NCBI GenBank assembly: GCA_019422105.1
Contig: JAHZDZ010000002.1
Location: forward strand, 62,001 to 126,000
Direction: 5' to 3'
Source of the DNA: Bacillota bacterium
Lineage (GTDB): Bacteria; Bacillota; Clostridia; Lachnospirales; Anaerotignaceae
DNA length: 64,000 nt
Made by a program: the position numbers and the translations under genes. Shown in pieces: positions 32,916-42,156 of this stretch (position 1 is its first letter; every line of letters begins with the position of its first letter). The notes beneath the pieces were generated by a model. The model saw only the letters and a program-made list of their open reading frames with translations. It had not been told where the DNA came from and made no database searches.

Positions 32916-35741
32916 TTATTGGGCCAAAACATTATCCATATGGTTATTTTCAGGGACGTAATTGAGTCCCATGTATTCTGCAATGACCTTTTTGGCAACA
33001 ACTGCCGCAGGGGACGAGCTGGCTTCCCCGTAGGGTATCATGACTGTGACTGAAATTTGAGGCTCGTCATAGGGCGCAAAGCCGACAAACCAGGTGTGGG
33101 AGCTGCGGTTCAGATTTTCCTGGGCCGTACCGCTTTTTGCGGCTACATCCACAGGAAAATTACTGAAGACGCCGCGGAGGGTTCCCTTTGGCCCCTGTGT
33201 TACCAGGCGCATACCCTCATAGACAGCCTCCAAATTCTTTGGAGAAACCTGGAGTATATTCTCAATTTCAGTTTCTGTCTGTTCAAATATTGTTTTATCC
33301 GGATTTTCTACCTTGTCAATCAGGTGCATTTTATATCGGGTTCCACCGTTTGCAAGCGTTGCAATATATTTTGTCATATGAACCGGCGCGTAGTTATTAA
33401 CGGACTGGCCGATTGCCGTACGGATAGTGTCGCCGTCTACCCAGCGGGTCTGGCTGGTGGTAGCATCCGGATTTCTCATTTTTGTGATATATTCCTTGTA
33501 GTCAGGCGAGGCCATATTTGGCATATCTCCGCCGATCTCAATGCCTGATGGGGAATTAAGACCGAATGCATCCATATATTCGTTTAATGTGGCAATAGAT
33601 TTCAGGCTGTCGCCTGTGGAAGCATTTCCCATGCGGTATGCCAGCTCATAAAAGAAATAGTTGCAGGATACCTCAAGGGCAGTTGAAACATTGATGCTGC
33701 CATGGGTTGTACCGTTTGCAGCAATCCAGCACTTGGCATAGGGAATGCCCGTCTTTGTGAAGGTGCCCTCATCCCGGATGGTGGTGTTGGGCGAGATTGT
33801 GCCGCTTTCAAGGCCCGCAATTGCCGTAATCATTTTGAAGGTGGAGCCAGGCGCCTTATTCTGTGACAGAGGTCTGTTGACCAGAGGCGTAGTGTACTCA
33901 TTATTCAAAAGGCTGTTGTAATATTCGTTGTTAAAGTTGTTTACCAGCTCATTATTGTCATAGGAGGGGTAAGTGACAAGGGCCAGAGTTTCCCCTGTGT
34001 TTACGTCAGATACCACCACAGAGCCGGAGCAGGGATCCAAATCTGTATCGCTGGGGCGCAGCTCCTTTGCCCGCAGCTTTTCAATGACTACACTCAAAGG
34101 AGTAATGGCGCCTGCCTGTATTCGATTAAGATAATTCTCATCCGCTGTTATTTTTCCCTGCTCTACAAGGCAGAGTATCAGCTGTTTGCTGGTTATCCGC
34201 CCTGTCTCTATGGCATCTGTCAATATCTGACGGGCTAAATCCTTATCTTCTTTTTCAGAGATGTCTATATTTGCCTTTTCGTCCAGTATAATCTGTTTCA
34301 GATACATCTGCTGTCCGTCTGCCGAGGCCATGATCTTTTTCAGGGAAAGGCTGTCGACCTGCACCATGGAAATAAAAAACTGCTTCAGTGTAATGGGATA
34401 ATCTTTTTTGGATGCTGCCGTCAGTTTTGAAATCAAAACATCTGTCAGGGTTTCCTCCAGATAGTCATAGGCTGCAACCTGCAGGTCCTCGTCAATAGTC
34501 AGAAATACGTCCTTGCCGCTGACAGGCTGCTTCGTTTCAATGGTACTGATGCGGCGGCCTACGTTATCCACCTCCACAAGCATTTTTCCGTCCTCGCCGT
34601 TGAGCGCCGTTTCCTTTACCTTTTCGATACCGCTTTTGCCGACAATATCGGTTTGGGTATAGCCATATTTCTCCACATATCCGTTTTGCTGAAATTCGGC
34701 AAACTCTGTATCCGATATTTTTCTGATATAACCGAGGATGTGAGAAAAATATTCGCCAAGAGGATAGGTGCGCAGGGAGTCCGTATCAATCATAACACCC
34801 GGGAACGAGTCCTGCTTTTCCTCCAGATTGGCCACTGTTTTGCTGCTTATCTCAAGAGCCACTGTGACAGGCTGGTATTTTTTGTAGCGGTATTGATACA
34901 GGTTATACCGCAGAGAGAGTATCTTTCTTTTTGTATTATAAGACAAATTTTCCGGTATATCAAAATAATCCACCAGATAATCCACAGTCTGAGCCGCATT
35001 ATAGGAAAGGGCATCTCCTCTCATGCCGAATTGCTCCTTCCAAGACTGTTCCTTGCTGTCGTTTCCGTCAAAAAGAAAGGTATAGGGCTGCGCGGAGGAT
35101 ATGGGAAATTCATCCACCATTGTTTCATTGTTTTCCTCCAGAAGCTGTATGAGGGAGGCAAGCATTAAATTTTTATCGGGAATGGCAATGCCCAAAGAGA
35201 TTATTTTTCTTTTCAGGGTTTCGTCACAGCCCGAGGGAATATCAAACTTATTTTCCAGATATGCCATTGCTTCCTCTGCACTCATTTTCAGTTGCTTTTT
35301 ATCCAGCCCAACAGATTGTTTCCATTTTTTCTCCGCGTCCTTGTCATCCGCAGGGAAGGTAAAGGAATAGGGCTTTTGTGTGATGGGCAGTGTATCCTCT
35401 ACCGCTTCTCCTTTTTCTTCCAGTGAAACAACAAGGTTATAAAGCATTTCGTTTTTATTTTCAATTTCACTTGTGATACTATCGTCTATTTTTACGGAGA
35501 ATGCGACCTGATTGGCTGCCAGAGGCCGGCCGTAGCGGTCATATATATTACCGCGGGAAGCAGGTATGGTAAGCTCCCGCATAATACTCAGTTTTAAGTC
35601 CTGCTGAGACTGTTCCCCATGAATAATCTGGAGATAGAACAGTCTGCCGGTTAATGTTAAAAATAACAGGATAAAGCCGCAGAGCAGAAGGAAAATCCGG
35701 CTTTTTGCAAGCTCTGCGATCCGTTCAAAGAATTTATTCAT
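32916..35741 (-). CDS. mrdA: Penicillin-binding protein 2 (class B transpeptidase), elongated clostridial form
   Basis: This 941-residue membrane-anchored transpeptidase cross-links peptidoglycan during rod elongation with RodA. One N-terminal helix (about 16-36) precedes the dimerisation domain with RGNIYDRYGRPLA. The catalytic domain has SxxK as GSTFK (Ser about 633), SCN (VSCNYFFYE) and KSGT. At 941 residues it is about 300 longer than the E. coli enzyme; the excess lies in the N-terminal region (about 90-280) and just before the catalytic core (about 420-560). The start at 35741 follows GGAGGAAAC. Confidence 0.95.
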   Translation of the reverse strand: MNKFFERIAELAKSRIFLLLCGFILLFLTLTGRLFYLQIIHGEQSQQDLKLSIMRELTIPASRGNIYDRYGRPLAANQVAFSVKIDDSITSEIENKNEMLYNLVVSLEEKGEAVEDTLPITQKPYSFTFPADDKDAEKKWKQSVGLDKKQLKMSAEEAMAYLENKFDIPSGCDETLKRKIISLGIAIPDKNLMLASLIQLLEENNETMVDEFPISSAQPYTFLFDGNDSKEQSWKEQFGMRGDALSYNAAQTVDYLVDYFDIPENLSYNTKRKILSLRYNLYQYRYKKYQPVTVALEISSKTVANLEEKQDSFPGVMIDTDSLRTYPLGEYFSHILGYIRKISDTEFAEFQQNGYVEKYGYTQTDIVGKSGIEKVKETALNGEDGKMLVEVDNVGRRISTIETKQPVSGKDVFLTIDEDLQVAAYDYLEETLTDVLISKLTAASKKDYPITLKQFFISMVQVDSLSLKKIMASADGQQMYLKQIILDEKANIDISEKEDKDLARQILTDAIETGRITSKQLILCLVEQGKITADENYLNRIQAGAITPLSVVIEKLRAKELRPSDTDLDPCSGSVVVSDVNTGETLALVTYPSYDNNELVNNFNNEYYNSLLNNEYTTPLVNRPLSQNKAPGSTFKMITAIAGLESGTISPNTTIRDEGTFTKTGIPYAKCWIAANGTTHGSINVSTALEVSCNYFFYELAYRMGNASTGDSLKSIATLNEYMDAFGLNSPSGIEIGGDMPNMASPDYKEYITKMRNPDATTSQTRWVDGDTIRTAIGQSVNNYAPVHMTKYIATLANGGTRYKMHLIDKVENPDKTIFEQTETEIENILQVSPKNLEAVYEGMRLVTQGPKGTLRGVFSNFPVDVAAKSGTAQENLNRSSHTWFVGFAPYDEPQISVTVMIPYGEASSSPAAVVAKKVIAEYMGLNYVPENNHMDNVLAQ

Positions 35742-35905
35742 TGTTTCCTCCAAACTATACAAGCGTCTGCAAGCGATATTTTCATGCTGCTGCTTTTATG
35801 GCAGACAAACTGAAAGGAAGCGCGTAATTTGCATCTGATATCTCATTGTGACAGGGCCTGGCTCCTTACGGGTTTGACAGGTTTGCCGATGTATAGCGAT
35901 AGCAT

Positions 35906-36418
35906 TTAAAAAAGCTTACGTTTATAACGCTCCTTGCCCTCGATAAATTCATTGATACCATAGAGCAGCCTGTAAATTAATATGGACAGTACAGAGGTAT
36001 AAACGGTTTCGGGCAGCATCAAATTATTCAGGTAATAAAAGAAGTTCAGATTTCCTCTGAACAAAAAGCTGCTCAAATATATCAGCAGTTCATATACGAA
36101 AGTGACTACCGCACATAGGGTAAGGGGAATAAGATAGTTTTCTCGATAAAAATCCCTGTGTGCAATACCCACAAAATAACCGCAGCATAGGCCCAGCAGA
36201 CTGAAATAGCCAAGGGTTGTACCGAAAAATAAATCCTGCAGAAGGCCGCTGAAAAAGCCGATCATTGCGCCCTCAAAGCTGCCGCGCAAGAGGGCAAAGG
36301 AAACGATAATAATAATCGCCGTGTTTGGCAAAATTCCTCTTATGGCAAAGCCCTGAAAGAGGGTGGACTGTAAAACCAAATTGATAATAAGTATGAAAGA
36401 GGTAATCAGTATTCGCAA
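35906..36418 (-). CDS. mreD: Rod shape-determining membrane protein MreD
   Basis: This 170-residue protein is mostly hydrophobic, with five or six helices. It has the family-typical LRGSFEGAMIGFFSGLLQDLFFGTTLG stretch. MreD is a membrane scaffold linking MreC and MreB to the elongation machinery. It starts with TTG immediately after the mreC stop, with GAGGAGG inside the end of mreC as the ribosome site, so translation is coupled. Confidence 0.92.
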   Translation of the reverse strand: MRILITSFILIINLVLQSTLFQGFAIRGILPNTAIIIIVSFALLRGSFEGAMIGFFSGLLQDLFFGTTLGYFSLLGLCCGYFVGIAHRDFYRENYLIPLTLCAVVTFVYELLIYLSSFLFRGNLNFFYYLNNLMLPETVYTSVLSILIYRLLYGINEFIEGKERYKRKLF

Positions 36419-37264
36419 TTACGGTTCCTCCTCATCCGCATTATAATTTTTTATGGCGAGTATGGTATCCAGATGCTTGAAATCTACCTTAGGTTCAATA
36501 ATGGCATACTTTGTCAGGCCGTTAGAATCTGTCTTGATTTCTTTGACATAGCCTATAACAATACCGGGCGGGTAGATATCACTCAGCTGGGATGTGACAA
36601 TTTCGTCGCCCTTGATAATTTCCGCATCGGCGTCTATGTATTCCATGCGGCATAGGCCGTCGTCCATAAGTGAATAATCCCCGCGCACAACGCCAAGGTC
36701 GTTGGTGCGCAGACTCATGGCGGGAACAGAGCTTCTGCTGTCTAAAATAGACTGTGCTTTGGCGGAGGAGGAGGAAGTTTCGATAATTTTGCCGACAAGC
36801 CCGCCGCCGTCAATCAGTACCATGTTGGAGGCAAGGCCATCCTTTTTTCCCTTGTTTACCGTAAAAATATCGTACCAGTTGCCTGGGTCCTTTGCTATAA
36901 TGCGGACGCCTTCTGTTTCGTATTCAGGATATTTTTGGGATAAGTCAAGAAGCGCGGAAAGCCTTTTGTTTTCCTCCTCATAAAGTGACAGACGTGCGTT
37001 TTTATCCTCTAATATTTTAATTTGTGCTTTCAGGTTTTCATTTTCTTTTTGGAGTGTATCAGCATCCCCCAATGCGGAGGTTTTTGTGCCGACCCATCCG
37101 CCGATATTGGTGCAAAAACGCTGCAAAGGGGTGACGACAGCGTTGGCGATACCTGATATGACAGGTATATGGGTGGTTTTGCCGGCCGTGAGAAGGGATA
37201 CAACAAACAACAGCACAGCCAGAACCATTACAATCTGTTTTTTATGTTCTTCGAAAAATCCCAA
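36419..37264 (-). CDS. mreC: Rod shape-determining protein MreC
   Basis: This 281-residue single-pass membrane protein has its helix at about 10-28, a coiled coil at about 65-105 (LQKENENLKAQIKILEDKN) and an extracellular double beta-barrel domain (VLIDGGGLVGKIIE, TSQLSDIYPPGIVIGYV). MreC binds and activates the RodA/PBP2 elongation complex. It is encoded between mreB and mreD with minimal gaps, the standard order. Confidence 0.95.
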   Translation of the reverse strand: MGFFEEHKKQIVMVLAVLLFVVSLLTAGKTTHIPVISGIANAVVTPLQRFCTNIGGWVGTKTSALGDADTLQKENENLKAQIKILEDKNARLSLYEEENKRLSALLDLSQKYPEYETEGVRIIAKDPGNWYDIFTVNKGKKDGLASNMVLIDGGGLVGKIIETSSSSAKAQSILDSRSSVPAMSLRTNDLGVVRGDYSLMDDGLCRMEYIDADAEIIKGDEIVTSQLSDIYPPGIVIGYVKEIKTDSNGLTKYAIIEPKVDFKHLDTILAIKNYNADEEEP

Positions 37265-37281
37265 TGGTAACTCTCCTTAAT

Positions 37282-38310
37282 TTACATTCTCATTTTTCTG
37301 GGGGAAAGCAGTACGGTTTTCAGGCTCTCAATGTTTTCTAAAACAAGGCCCGTACCAAGGGCAACACAGTTTAAGGGCTCGTTTGCAACGTTTACAGGCA
37401 TACCCGTCTCCTTTGTGATAAGCTTATCAAGGCCGCTTAAAAGGGCGCCGCCGCCGGTGAGTGTTATGCCGCTTTCCATAATATCGGCGGCAAGCTCGGG
37501 AGGAGTTGCCTCAAGTGTCTGCTTGATAGTGTCAATAATGGAATATACGGGCTCTTCCAGAGCATCCAGTATCTCGCTTGATGTAACGGTTACTGTTTTG
37601 GGAAGGCCGGTAACCAAATCACGGCCCCTGATTTCAGCGGATTCCACGTTCTCCTTTGGAAAAGCGCAGCCAATACTGATTTTAATTTCCTCCGCCGTCC
37701 TGTCGCCGATAGCCAGATTATATTCTTTTTTGATATAACCGACGATATAATTATCCAGTTCATCTCCCGCTACCCGAAGTGAGGTGCTGGTGACGATGCC
37801 GCCAAGGGATATGACTGCAACCTCGCTGGTACCGCCGCCAATATCCACAACCATGCTGCCCGTAGGCTCCTCCACAGGCAGTCCGGCGCCGATGGAGGCG
37901 GCCATTGGCTCCTCAATGAGATAGGCGTCTCTGCTTCTGGCGCCTGCCGCAATAGTGGCTTCAATGACAGCGCGTTTTTCCACCTCTGTTACCCCTGATG
38001 GCACGCAGACTACTACACGGGGCTTTGGTCCAAACATGGAACGGGTATATGCCTTTGAGATAAAGTAGCGAAGCATTGCCTGTGTGGTGTCAAAGTCAGC
38101 AATAACGCCGTCCTTCATTGGGCGGATTGCGACAATATTGCCGGGAGTTCTGCCAATCATATCCTTTGCCTCGTTGCCGACGGCAAGAATTTCCTTTGTC
38201 TGTGTATTGATTGCAACCACGGAGGGCTCGTTGACAACGATTCCCTTGCCTCTTACATATACCAGTGTATTGGCGGTTCCCAAATCTATTCCCATGTCTT
38301 TTAAAAACAT
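37282..38310 (-). CDS. mreB: Actin-like rod-shape protein MreB
   Basis: This 342-residue bacterial actin has the phosphate 1 motif DMGIDLGTANTLVYV, the phosphate 2 motif VVDIGGGTSEVAVISLGG and the adenosine motif GITLTGGGALLSGL. It polymerises under the membrane and guides cell-wall elongation. It heads the minus-strand series mreB-mreC-mreD-mrdA-minC-minD-minE. Its upstream region contains a chain of hairpins described separately. Confidence 0.97.
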   Translation of the reverse strand: MFLKDMGIDLGTANTLVYVRGKGIVVNEPSVVAINTQTKEILAVGNEAKDMIGRTPGNIVAIRPMKDGVIADFDTTQAMLRYFISKAYTRSMFGPKPRVVVCVPSGVTEVEKRAVIEATIAAGARSRDAYLIEEPMAASIGAGLPVEEPTGSMVVDIGGGTSEVAVISLGGIVTSTSLRVAGDELDNYIVGYIKKEYNLAIGDRTAEEIKISIGCAFPKENVESAEIRGRDLVTGLPKTVTVTSSEILDALEEPVYSIIDTIKQTLEATPPELAADIMESGITLTGGGALLSGLDKLITKETGMPVNVANEPLNCVALGTGLVLENIESLKTVLLSPRKMRM

Positions 38311-38867
38311 TATTTCATTACCCCTTTCTGTTTTACTGCCTGTAAAGCCACTATAAGTATTGACAGATTATTATGAATCATAACCATTTTTCTGTCAATG
38401 GGTATAGGTGAATCTTATGATAAAAACAAATTGTCCTTATTTTTCAGAAAACAAAAATAAACCATTGCGCAGGCTATGCTCAACGCATGACATAAAAATC
38501 CATAATAGAATAATAATACCCCTTTTTCTGTCTTTTTTCAATAGAATAGCCGCGGCAATATCATTAAAATTATCTTAAACAATGAAAAAACAGGCTGTAA
38601 AGCCTGTCTGAAAGTGTCGGCAAAGCTGCCGCTCTAGCAGATTCATGGCTAGCGCCATGCATCTGCTTCCATATGGACGAAAAACCGAAGCCCCTACAAA
38701 TCGGTTTTTCCACACGTAGGCGGAAGTGAATTCCGCCTACGTGATTCCAGTACGAGGACTCTGTCCTCGAGCTCCTGTCGCGTAAAATTTATTTTGTCTA
38801 CAGTCTGAACAGGCTGTGAAGCCTGTCCTTTCTTTTATTAAAAATGAGGTATGCCTATGTGGTATCT
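38311..38867. other. mreB-maf intergenic region
   Basis: 557 bp without a gene. 38590-38826 is a chain of hairpins. The part next to mreB (38311-38580) is AT-rich and should hold the promoter of the mre-min series. Confidence 0.55.
38590..38826. repeat. Seven-hairpin element with matching outer hairpins
   Basis: Seven consecutive inverted repeats occur at 38590-38607, 38618-38631, 38636-38667, 38679-38710, 38713-38743 (13-bp perfect stem), 38753-38769 and 38809-38826. The first and last are nearly identical (ACAGGCT-GTRA-AGCCTGT). On the minus strand the final hairpin is followed by six Ts, so it can end the maf transcript. Whether the element acts as RNA, mobile DNA or a terminator array is unknown. 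Confidence 0.7.
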
Positions 38868-39467
38868 TTACATGTTCCAGTAATCCATCAGATGAATACC
38901 ATGCTCCTTTAAAGCCTTAAACAATACAGTGACAGGAAGGCCCACTACTGTGTAATAATCTCCGTAAATGCTGTCAATCAAAAGGGCACCCTTACCCTGA
39001 ATGGCATAGCCGCCGGCTTTGTCAAAGGGTTCCTTTGTCTCCAGATATTTTTTAATTTCGTCGTCACTGAGTTCGTGCATATATACATCGGTTGCCTCCA
39101 CATAATTTTCTTCCGTGACGCCGGCTCCATCCTTAAAAATTAATGACATGCCGGTGTAGACGGTATGCTTGCGCCCTTGCAGGCTTTTGAGCATATTGAA
39201 GGCGTCAATAACGTCCTTTGGTTTTTCCATGATTTTTCCAAGTTCGGTCACTACAGTATCAGCACCGATTATAACACATGGTTCACTGACGGTTTCGGCT
39301 ACTGTCCGCGCTTTTCTGGCGGAGAGTGTTTTTACCCACTCATAGGGGGAGTTTTCTACCTCAACATATTCGTCGGCGTTACTCTGGATAACTTCAAAGG
39401 GTATGCCGATATTTTCCAGTATTTGTCTGCGGCGGGCAGAAGCGGAAGCAAGAATTATTTTTTTCAT
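38868..39467 (-). CDS. maf: Maf family nucleotide pyrophosphatase
   Basis: This 199-residue protein begins with the Maf signature KIILASASARRRQILENIG, followed by SARKARTVAE and the catalytic-site IIGADTVV. Maf proteins hydrolyse non-canonical or canonical nucleoside triphosphates (dTTP/UTP or m7GTP) and affect septation in Bacillus. It lies upstream of the mre genes as in many Firmicutes but is separated from them by the hairpin chain. DUF4321 lies 31 bp before it. Confidence 0.93.
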   Translation of the reverse strand: MKKIILASASARRRQILENIGIPFEVIQSNADEYVEVENSPYEWVKTLSARKARTVAETVSEPCVIIGADTVVTELGKIMEKPKDVIDAFNMLKSLQGRKHTVYTGMSLIFKDGAGVTEENYVEATDVYMHELSDDEIKKYLETKEPFDKAGGYAIQGKGALLIDSIYGDYYTVVGLPVTVLFKALKEHGIHLMDYWNM

Positions 39468-39498
39468 GTCTTAGCACCTCGTTTGTTATAATATAAAT

Positions 39499-39759
39499 TC
39501 AGATTTTCCGATAGGCGAAGATAGCAAGTACAATGCCGATAATGCCGGCAATGGTAAAACGTATTGCAAGGGCAAACTGTATTTTCATTACGCCCAAATC
39601 CAGTACAAGGGGAGAGGTGAGTCCAAACTCCTGGCCATAGTTGAGCCAGCTCAAATAAGACACCCTTCCCAGATATTCACCAATAAAACCGCCGATTACG
39701 ACGCCGGCTAATATGAGCAGCATCAGGGTTATGGCGTTTTTGGATGTGCCTTTGTACAT
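39499..39759 (-). CDS. DUF4321 family small membrane protein
   Basis: This 86-residue protein has two hydrophobic segments (about 10-30 and 60-84) joined by a loop with GEYLGRVSYLSWLNYGQEFGL. It matches the DUF4321 family of clostridia, which often neighbours maf and mreB and is uncharacterised. The ribosome site is AAAGGAG. The genomic association suggests a link to cell-envelope growth, but nothing more is known. Confidence 0.82.
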   Translation of the reverse strand: MYKGTSKNAITLMLLILAGVVIGGFIGEYLGRVSYLSWLNYGQEFGLTSPLVLDLGVMKIQFALAIRFTIAGIIGIVLAIFAYRKI

Positions 39760-39983
39760 GAATCCATCTCCTTTTATTGTTATATTTAGAGCCGCCGGAA
39801 TAAGGGCCTGTTTTTAAATACGTGTTGATTTTACCAGATATTGATTGGATAATCAATGCAAGAAAGAAGAATTTCGGAATAAAACCTAGCCGTATCCTAA
39901 TAGGTATGTTTTTTTGGAAAAACTTTTTTGTGCGGGACATGATTTTTGGAGAGGCGGAGCAGAAAAATGTCAAGTGTATGATG

Positions 39984-40021
39984 AAAAAAGCTCCCGTTAC
40001 ATTTGTAACGGGAGCTTTACT
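39984..40021 (-). terminator. Terminator of the rnf operon
   Basis: A 14-bp stem AAAGCTCCCGTTAC / GTAACGGGAGCTTT with a 4-nt loop, and six Ts on the minus strand, immediately after the rnfB stop. Confidence 0.93.
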
Positions 40022-40022
40022 T

Positions 40023-40940
40023 TTATTCTTCTGTTTTCTTTTCCTCAGAAGCAACGGCCTCTGCTTTTTTCTCAGGGGCATCACCTGTTTTTTCCTCTGC
40101 CTTCGCAACCGGTTCGGGCTTTGGAACAGGAGGTTTCGCGCCTGTGATTACTTTTTTTGGGCATTTGTTTGCACAAATACCGCAGGCTTTACATTTATCA
40201 TAGTCAATAACTGCCAGATTATCAATAACATGGATTGCATCGAAAGGACAGTTTTTTTCGCAGATTTTACATGCAATACAGCCTACAGAACATACCTGCA
40301 TGACAGCTTTTCCCAGATCCTTGGAGGAACACTGTACCTTCACCTTTTTCTTTGCCGGCAAAAGCTCAATGATATGTTTTGGACAGGCGGATACACATTT
40401 GCCGCAGGCCACACATTTATCCTTGTCAATAACAGCTACACCGTCCACGATGGAAATAGCGTCAAAAGCACAAGCCTTTTTACAGCTTCCAAGGCCGAGA
40501 CAGCCGTAGGCACAGCTTTTTGCGCCGCCGCCAACCAACTGGTTTGCCATGCCGCAGTCGTCAATGCCCATGTATTCATATTTGGATTTTGCTTTTTCAC
40601 AGGTGCCGCCGCATTTTACAAATGCCGCCTTTGGCTCGCCAGCCTCTGCCTGCACACCCATAATCTCACCGATTTTTGCTGCAACGCCGGCGCCGCCGAC
40701 AGGGCAGGCATTGACAGGAGCGTTTCCTGCAACAATTGCGGAGGCACAGCCGCCGCAGCCGGGATAACCGCATCCGCCGCAGTTTGCGCCGGGAAGGGCT
40801 TCCAGAATTGCTTCCACCCTGGGGTCTTCCTTTACTTCAAATATCTTTCCCGCATAACCAAGGCCTGCACCAAAAACAAGACCTAAGCCACCAATGCTGA
40901 GCACTGGGTATACAATACTCATAATGTCCATTTTTGCCAC
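40023..40940 (-). CDS. rnfB: Rnf complex iron-sulfur subunit B
   Basis: This 305-residue protein is the ferredoxin-docking subunit of the membrane Rnf complex. An N-terminal membrane anchor is followed by a Fe-S domain (CGGCGYPGCGGCA) and several ferredoxin-type clusters: CVACGKCVSACP, CIACKICEKNCP, CKACGICANKCP and a variant CGGTCEK...CAYGC. The last 40 or so residues form an Ala/Pro/Lys/Glu-rich tail without cysteines, longer than in proteobacterial RnfB. It is last in the operon rnfC-D-G-E-A-B. Confidence 0.96.
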   Translation of the reverse strand: MAKMDIMSIVYPVLSIGGLGLVFGAGLGYAGKIFEVKEDPRVEAILEALPGANCGGCGYPGCGGCASAIVAGNAPVNACPVGGAGVAAKIGEIMGVQAEAGEPKAAFVKCGGTCEKAKSKYEYMGIDDCGMANQLVGGGAKSCAYGCLGLGSCKKACAFDAISIVDGVAVIDKDKCVACGKCVSACPKHIIELLPAKKKVKVQCSSKDLGKAVMQVCSVGCIACKICEKNCPFDAIHVIDNLAVIDYDKCKACGICANKCPKKVITGAKPPVPKPEPVAKAEEKTGDAPEKKAEAVASEEKKTEE

Positions 40941-40948
40941 TCCTTCAG

Positions 40949-41530
40949 TTATAGTTTAATTAAGCCCTGGAAACCTAAGAACGCGATTGACATGATACCT
41001 GCTGTAACAAGGGCAAGTGGGAATCCGTCAAAAGCCTTTGGTGTGTTATTGTATTCAATTCTTTCACGGATGCCTGCAAAGAGAATGATTGCAAGGGCAA
41101 AACCGCAGGCGCCGCCGAAACCGTTTAACACGGACTCGATAAAGTTATAATCCTTCTGCATATTTACAACGGCAACACCGAGAACGGCACAGTTTGTTGT
41201 AATAAGGGGAAGGTATACACCCAGTGCCTGGTAAAGGGATGGAGAGCTTTTCTTAACGAACATCTCAACCAGCTGAACCAAAGCGGCGATAACCAATATG
41301 AAAGAAATATTGTACAGGTATTCAATGTGCAGCTTAACCAATATAAAATTGTACACCATATATGTAACGATAGACGCAAGAGTCATAACGAAAATAACGG
41401 CGATACCCATGCCTGCAGCTGTCTCAATTTTCTTTGAAACGCCAAGGAAAGGGCAGATACCTAAGAACTGTGATAAAACATAGTTGTTTACAAAAATTGC
41501 AGCTAAAACTAACAATATTAAATGTGTCAT
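40949..41530 (-). CDS. rnfA: Rnf complex membrane subunit A
   Basis: This 193-residue integral membrane protein has six predicted helices and the RnfA/NqrE-type motifs NNYVLSQFLGICPFLGV and LITTNCAVLGVAV. Together with RnfE it binds an intramembrane iron-sulfur cluster through paired cysteines and is central to ion translocation. It lies between rnfE and rnfB with short gaps. Confidence 0.96.
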   Translation of the reverse strand: MTHLILLVLAAIFVNNYVLSQFLGICPFLGVSKKIETAAGMGIAVIFVMTLASIVTYMVYNFILVKLHIEYLYNISFILVIAALVQLVEMFVKKSSPSLYQALGVYLPLITTNCAVLGVAVVNMQKDYNFIESVLNGFGGACGFALAIILFAGIRERIEYNNTPKAFDGFPLALVTAGIMSIAFLGFQGLIKL

Positions 41531-41544
41531 TTATTTACCCCTCC

Positions 41545-42156
41545 TCACTCTGCAGATTTTTTCTTGTTCTTGCTTCTTGTGTAGTTATATAAAGCCATAA
41601 GGCATCCCAAGGTAAGGAATGCACCCGGGGACATGATGAAAATCAATGTCTGTGGGAAAGCTTCAGGAAGCACATGAGCGTTAAATAAAGTGCCTGTGCC
41701 GATAAACTCACGTACAAGACCGATTACTGTCAGTGCAATAGTAAAGCCAAGTCCATTTCCGATACCGTCCATGATGGAATCAACGACGGTGTTTTTGGAG
41801 GCAAAAGCTTCCGCTCTTCCCAAAATAATACAGTTAACAACGATCAATGGGATATAAAGGCCCAGAGATTTGTTTAAATCAGGCAGATAAGCCTGAAGCA
41901 AAAACTGTACGATGGTAACAAAGCTGGCGATAACTACGACAAAGGCGGGAATTCTGACTTTGTCGGGAATAAATTTTCTCAGCAGAGAGATAAATAAATT
42001 GGAACAAACCAAAACGGCTGCTGTGGAAAGGCCCATGCCGATACCGTTAATGGCGCTGCTTGTAACGGCAAGAGTAGGACACATACCGATAACCTGTACG
42101 AAGGTTGGGTTTTCATCCCAGATACCGTTTTTAATAATTTTGATTGGTGACCCCAT
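41545..42156 (-). CDS. rnfE: Rnf complex membrane subunit E
   Basis: This 203-residue membrane protein is homologous to RnfA in inverted topology. VQVIGMCPTLAVTSS and IPLIVVNCIILGRAEAFA carry the conserved cysteines. It partners with RnfA in the electron path across the membrane. Its ATG overlaps the rnfG stop by one base (TAATG), so translation is coupled, with GGAGGTGC upstream. Confidence 0.96.
   Translation of the reverse strand: MGSPIKIIKNGIWDENPTFVQVIGMCPTLAVTSSAINGIGMGLSTAAVLVCSNLFISLLRKFIPDKVRIPAFVVVIASFVTIVQFLLQAYLPDLNKSLGLYIPLIVVNCIILGRAEAFASKNTVVDSIMDGIGNGLGFTIALTVIGLVREFIGTGTLFNAHVLPEAFPQTLIFIMSPGAFLTLGCLMALYNYTRSKNKKKSAE

Noticed and set aside
39822..40886. A 354-codon plus-strand frame over rnfB
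   Set aside because: It is antisense to a clear iron-sulfur protein, is rich in Cys/Phe as expected for the complement, and has no ribosome site.
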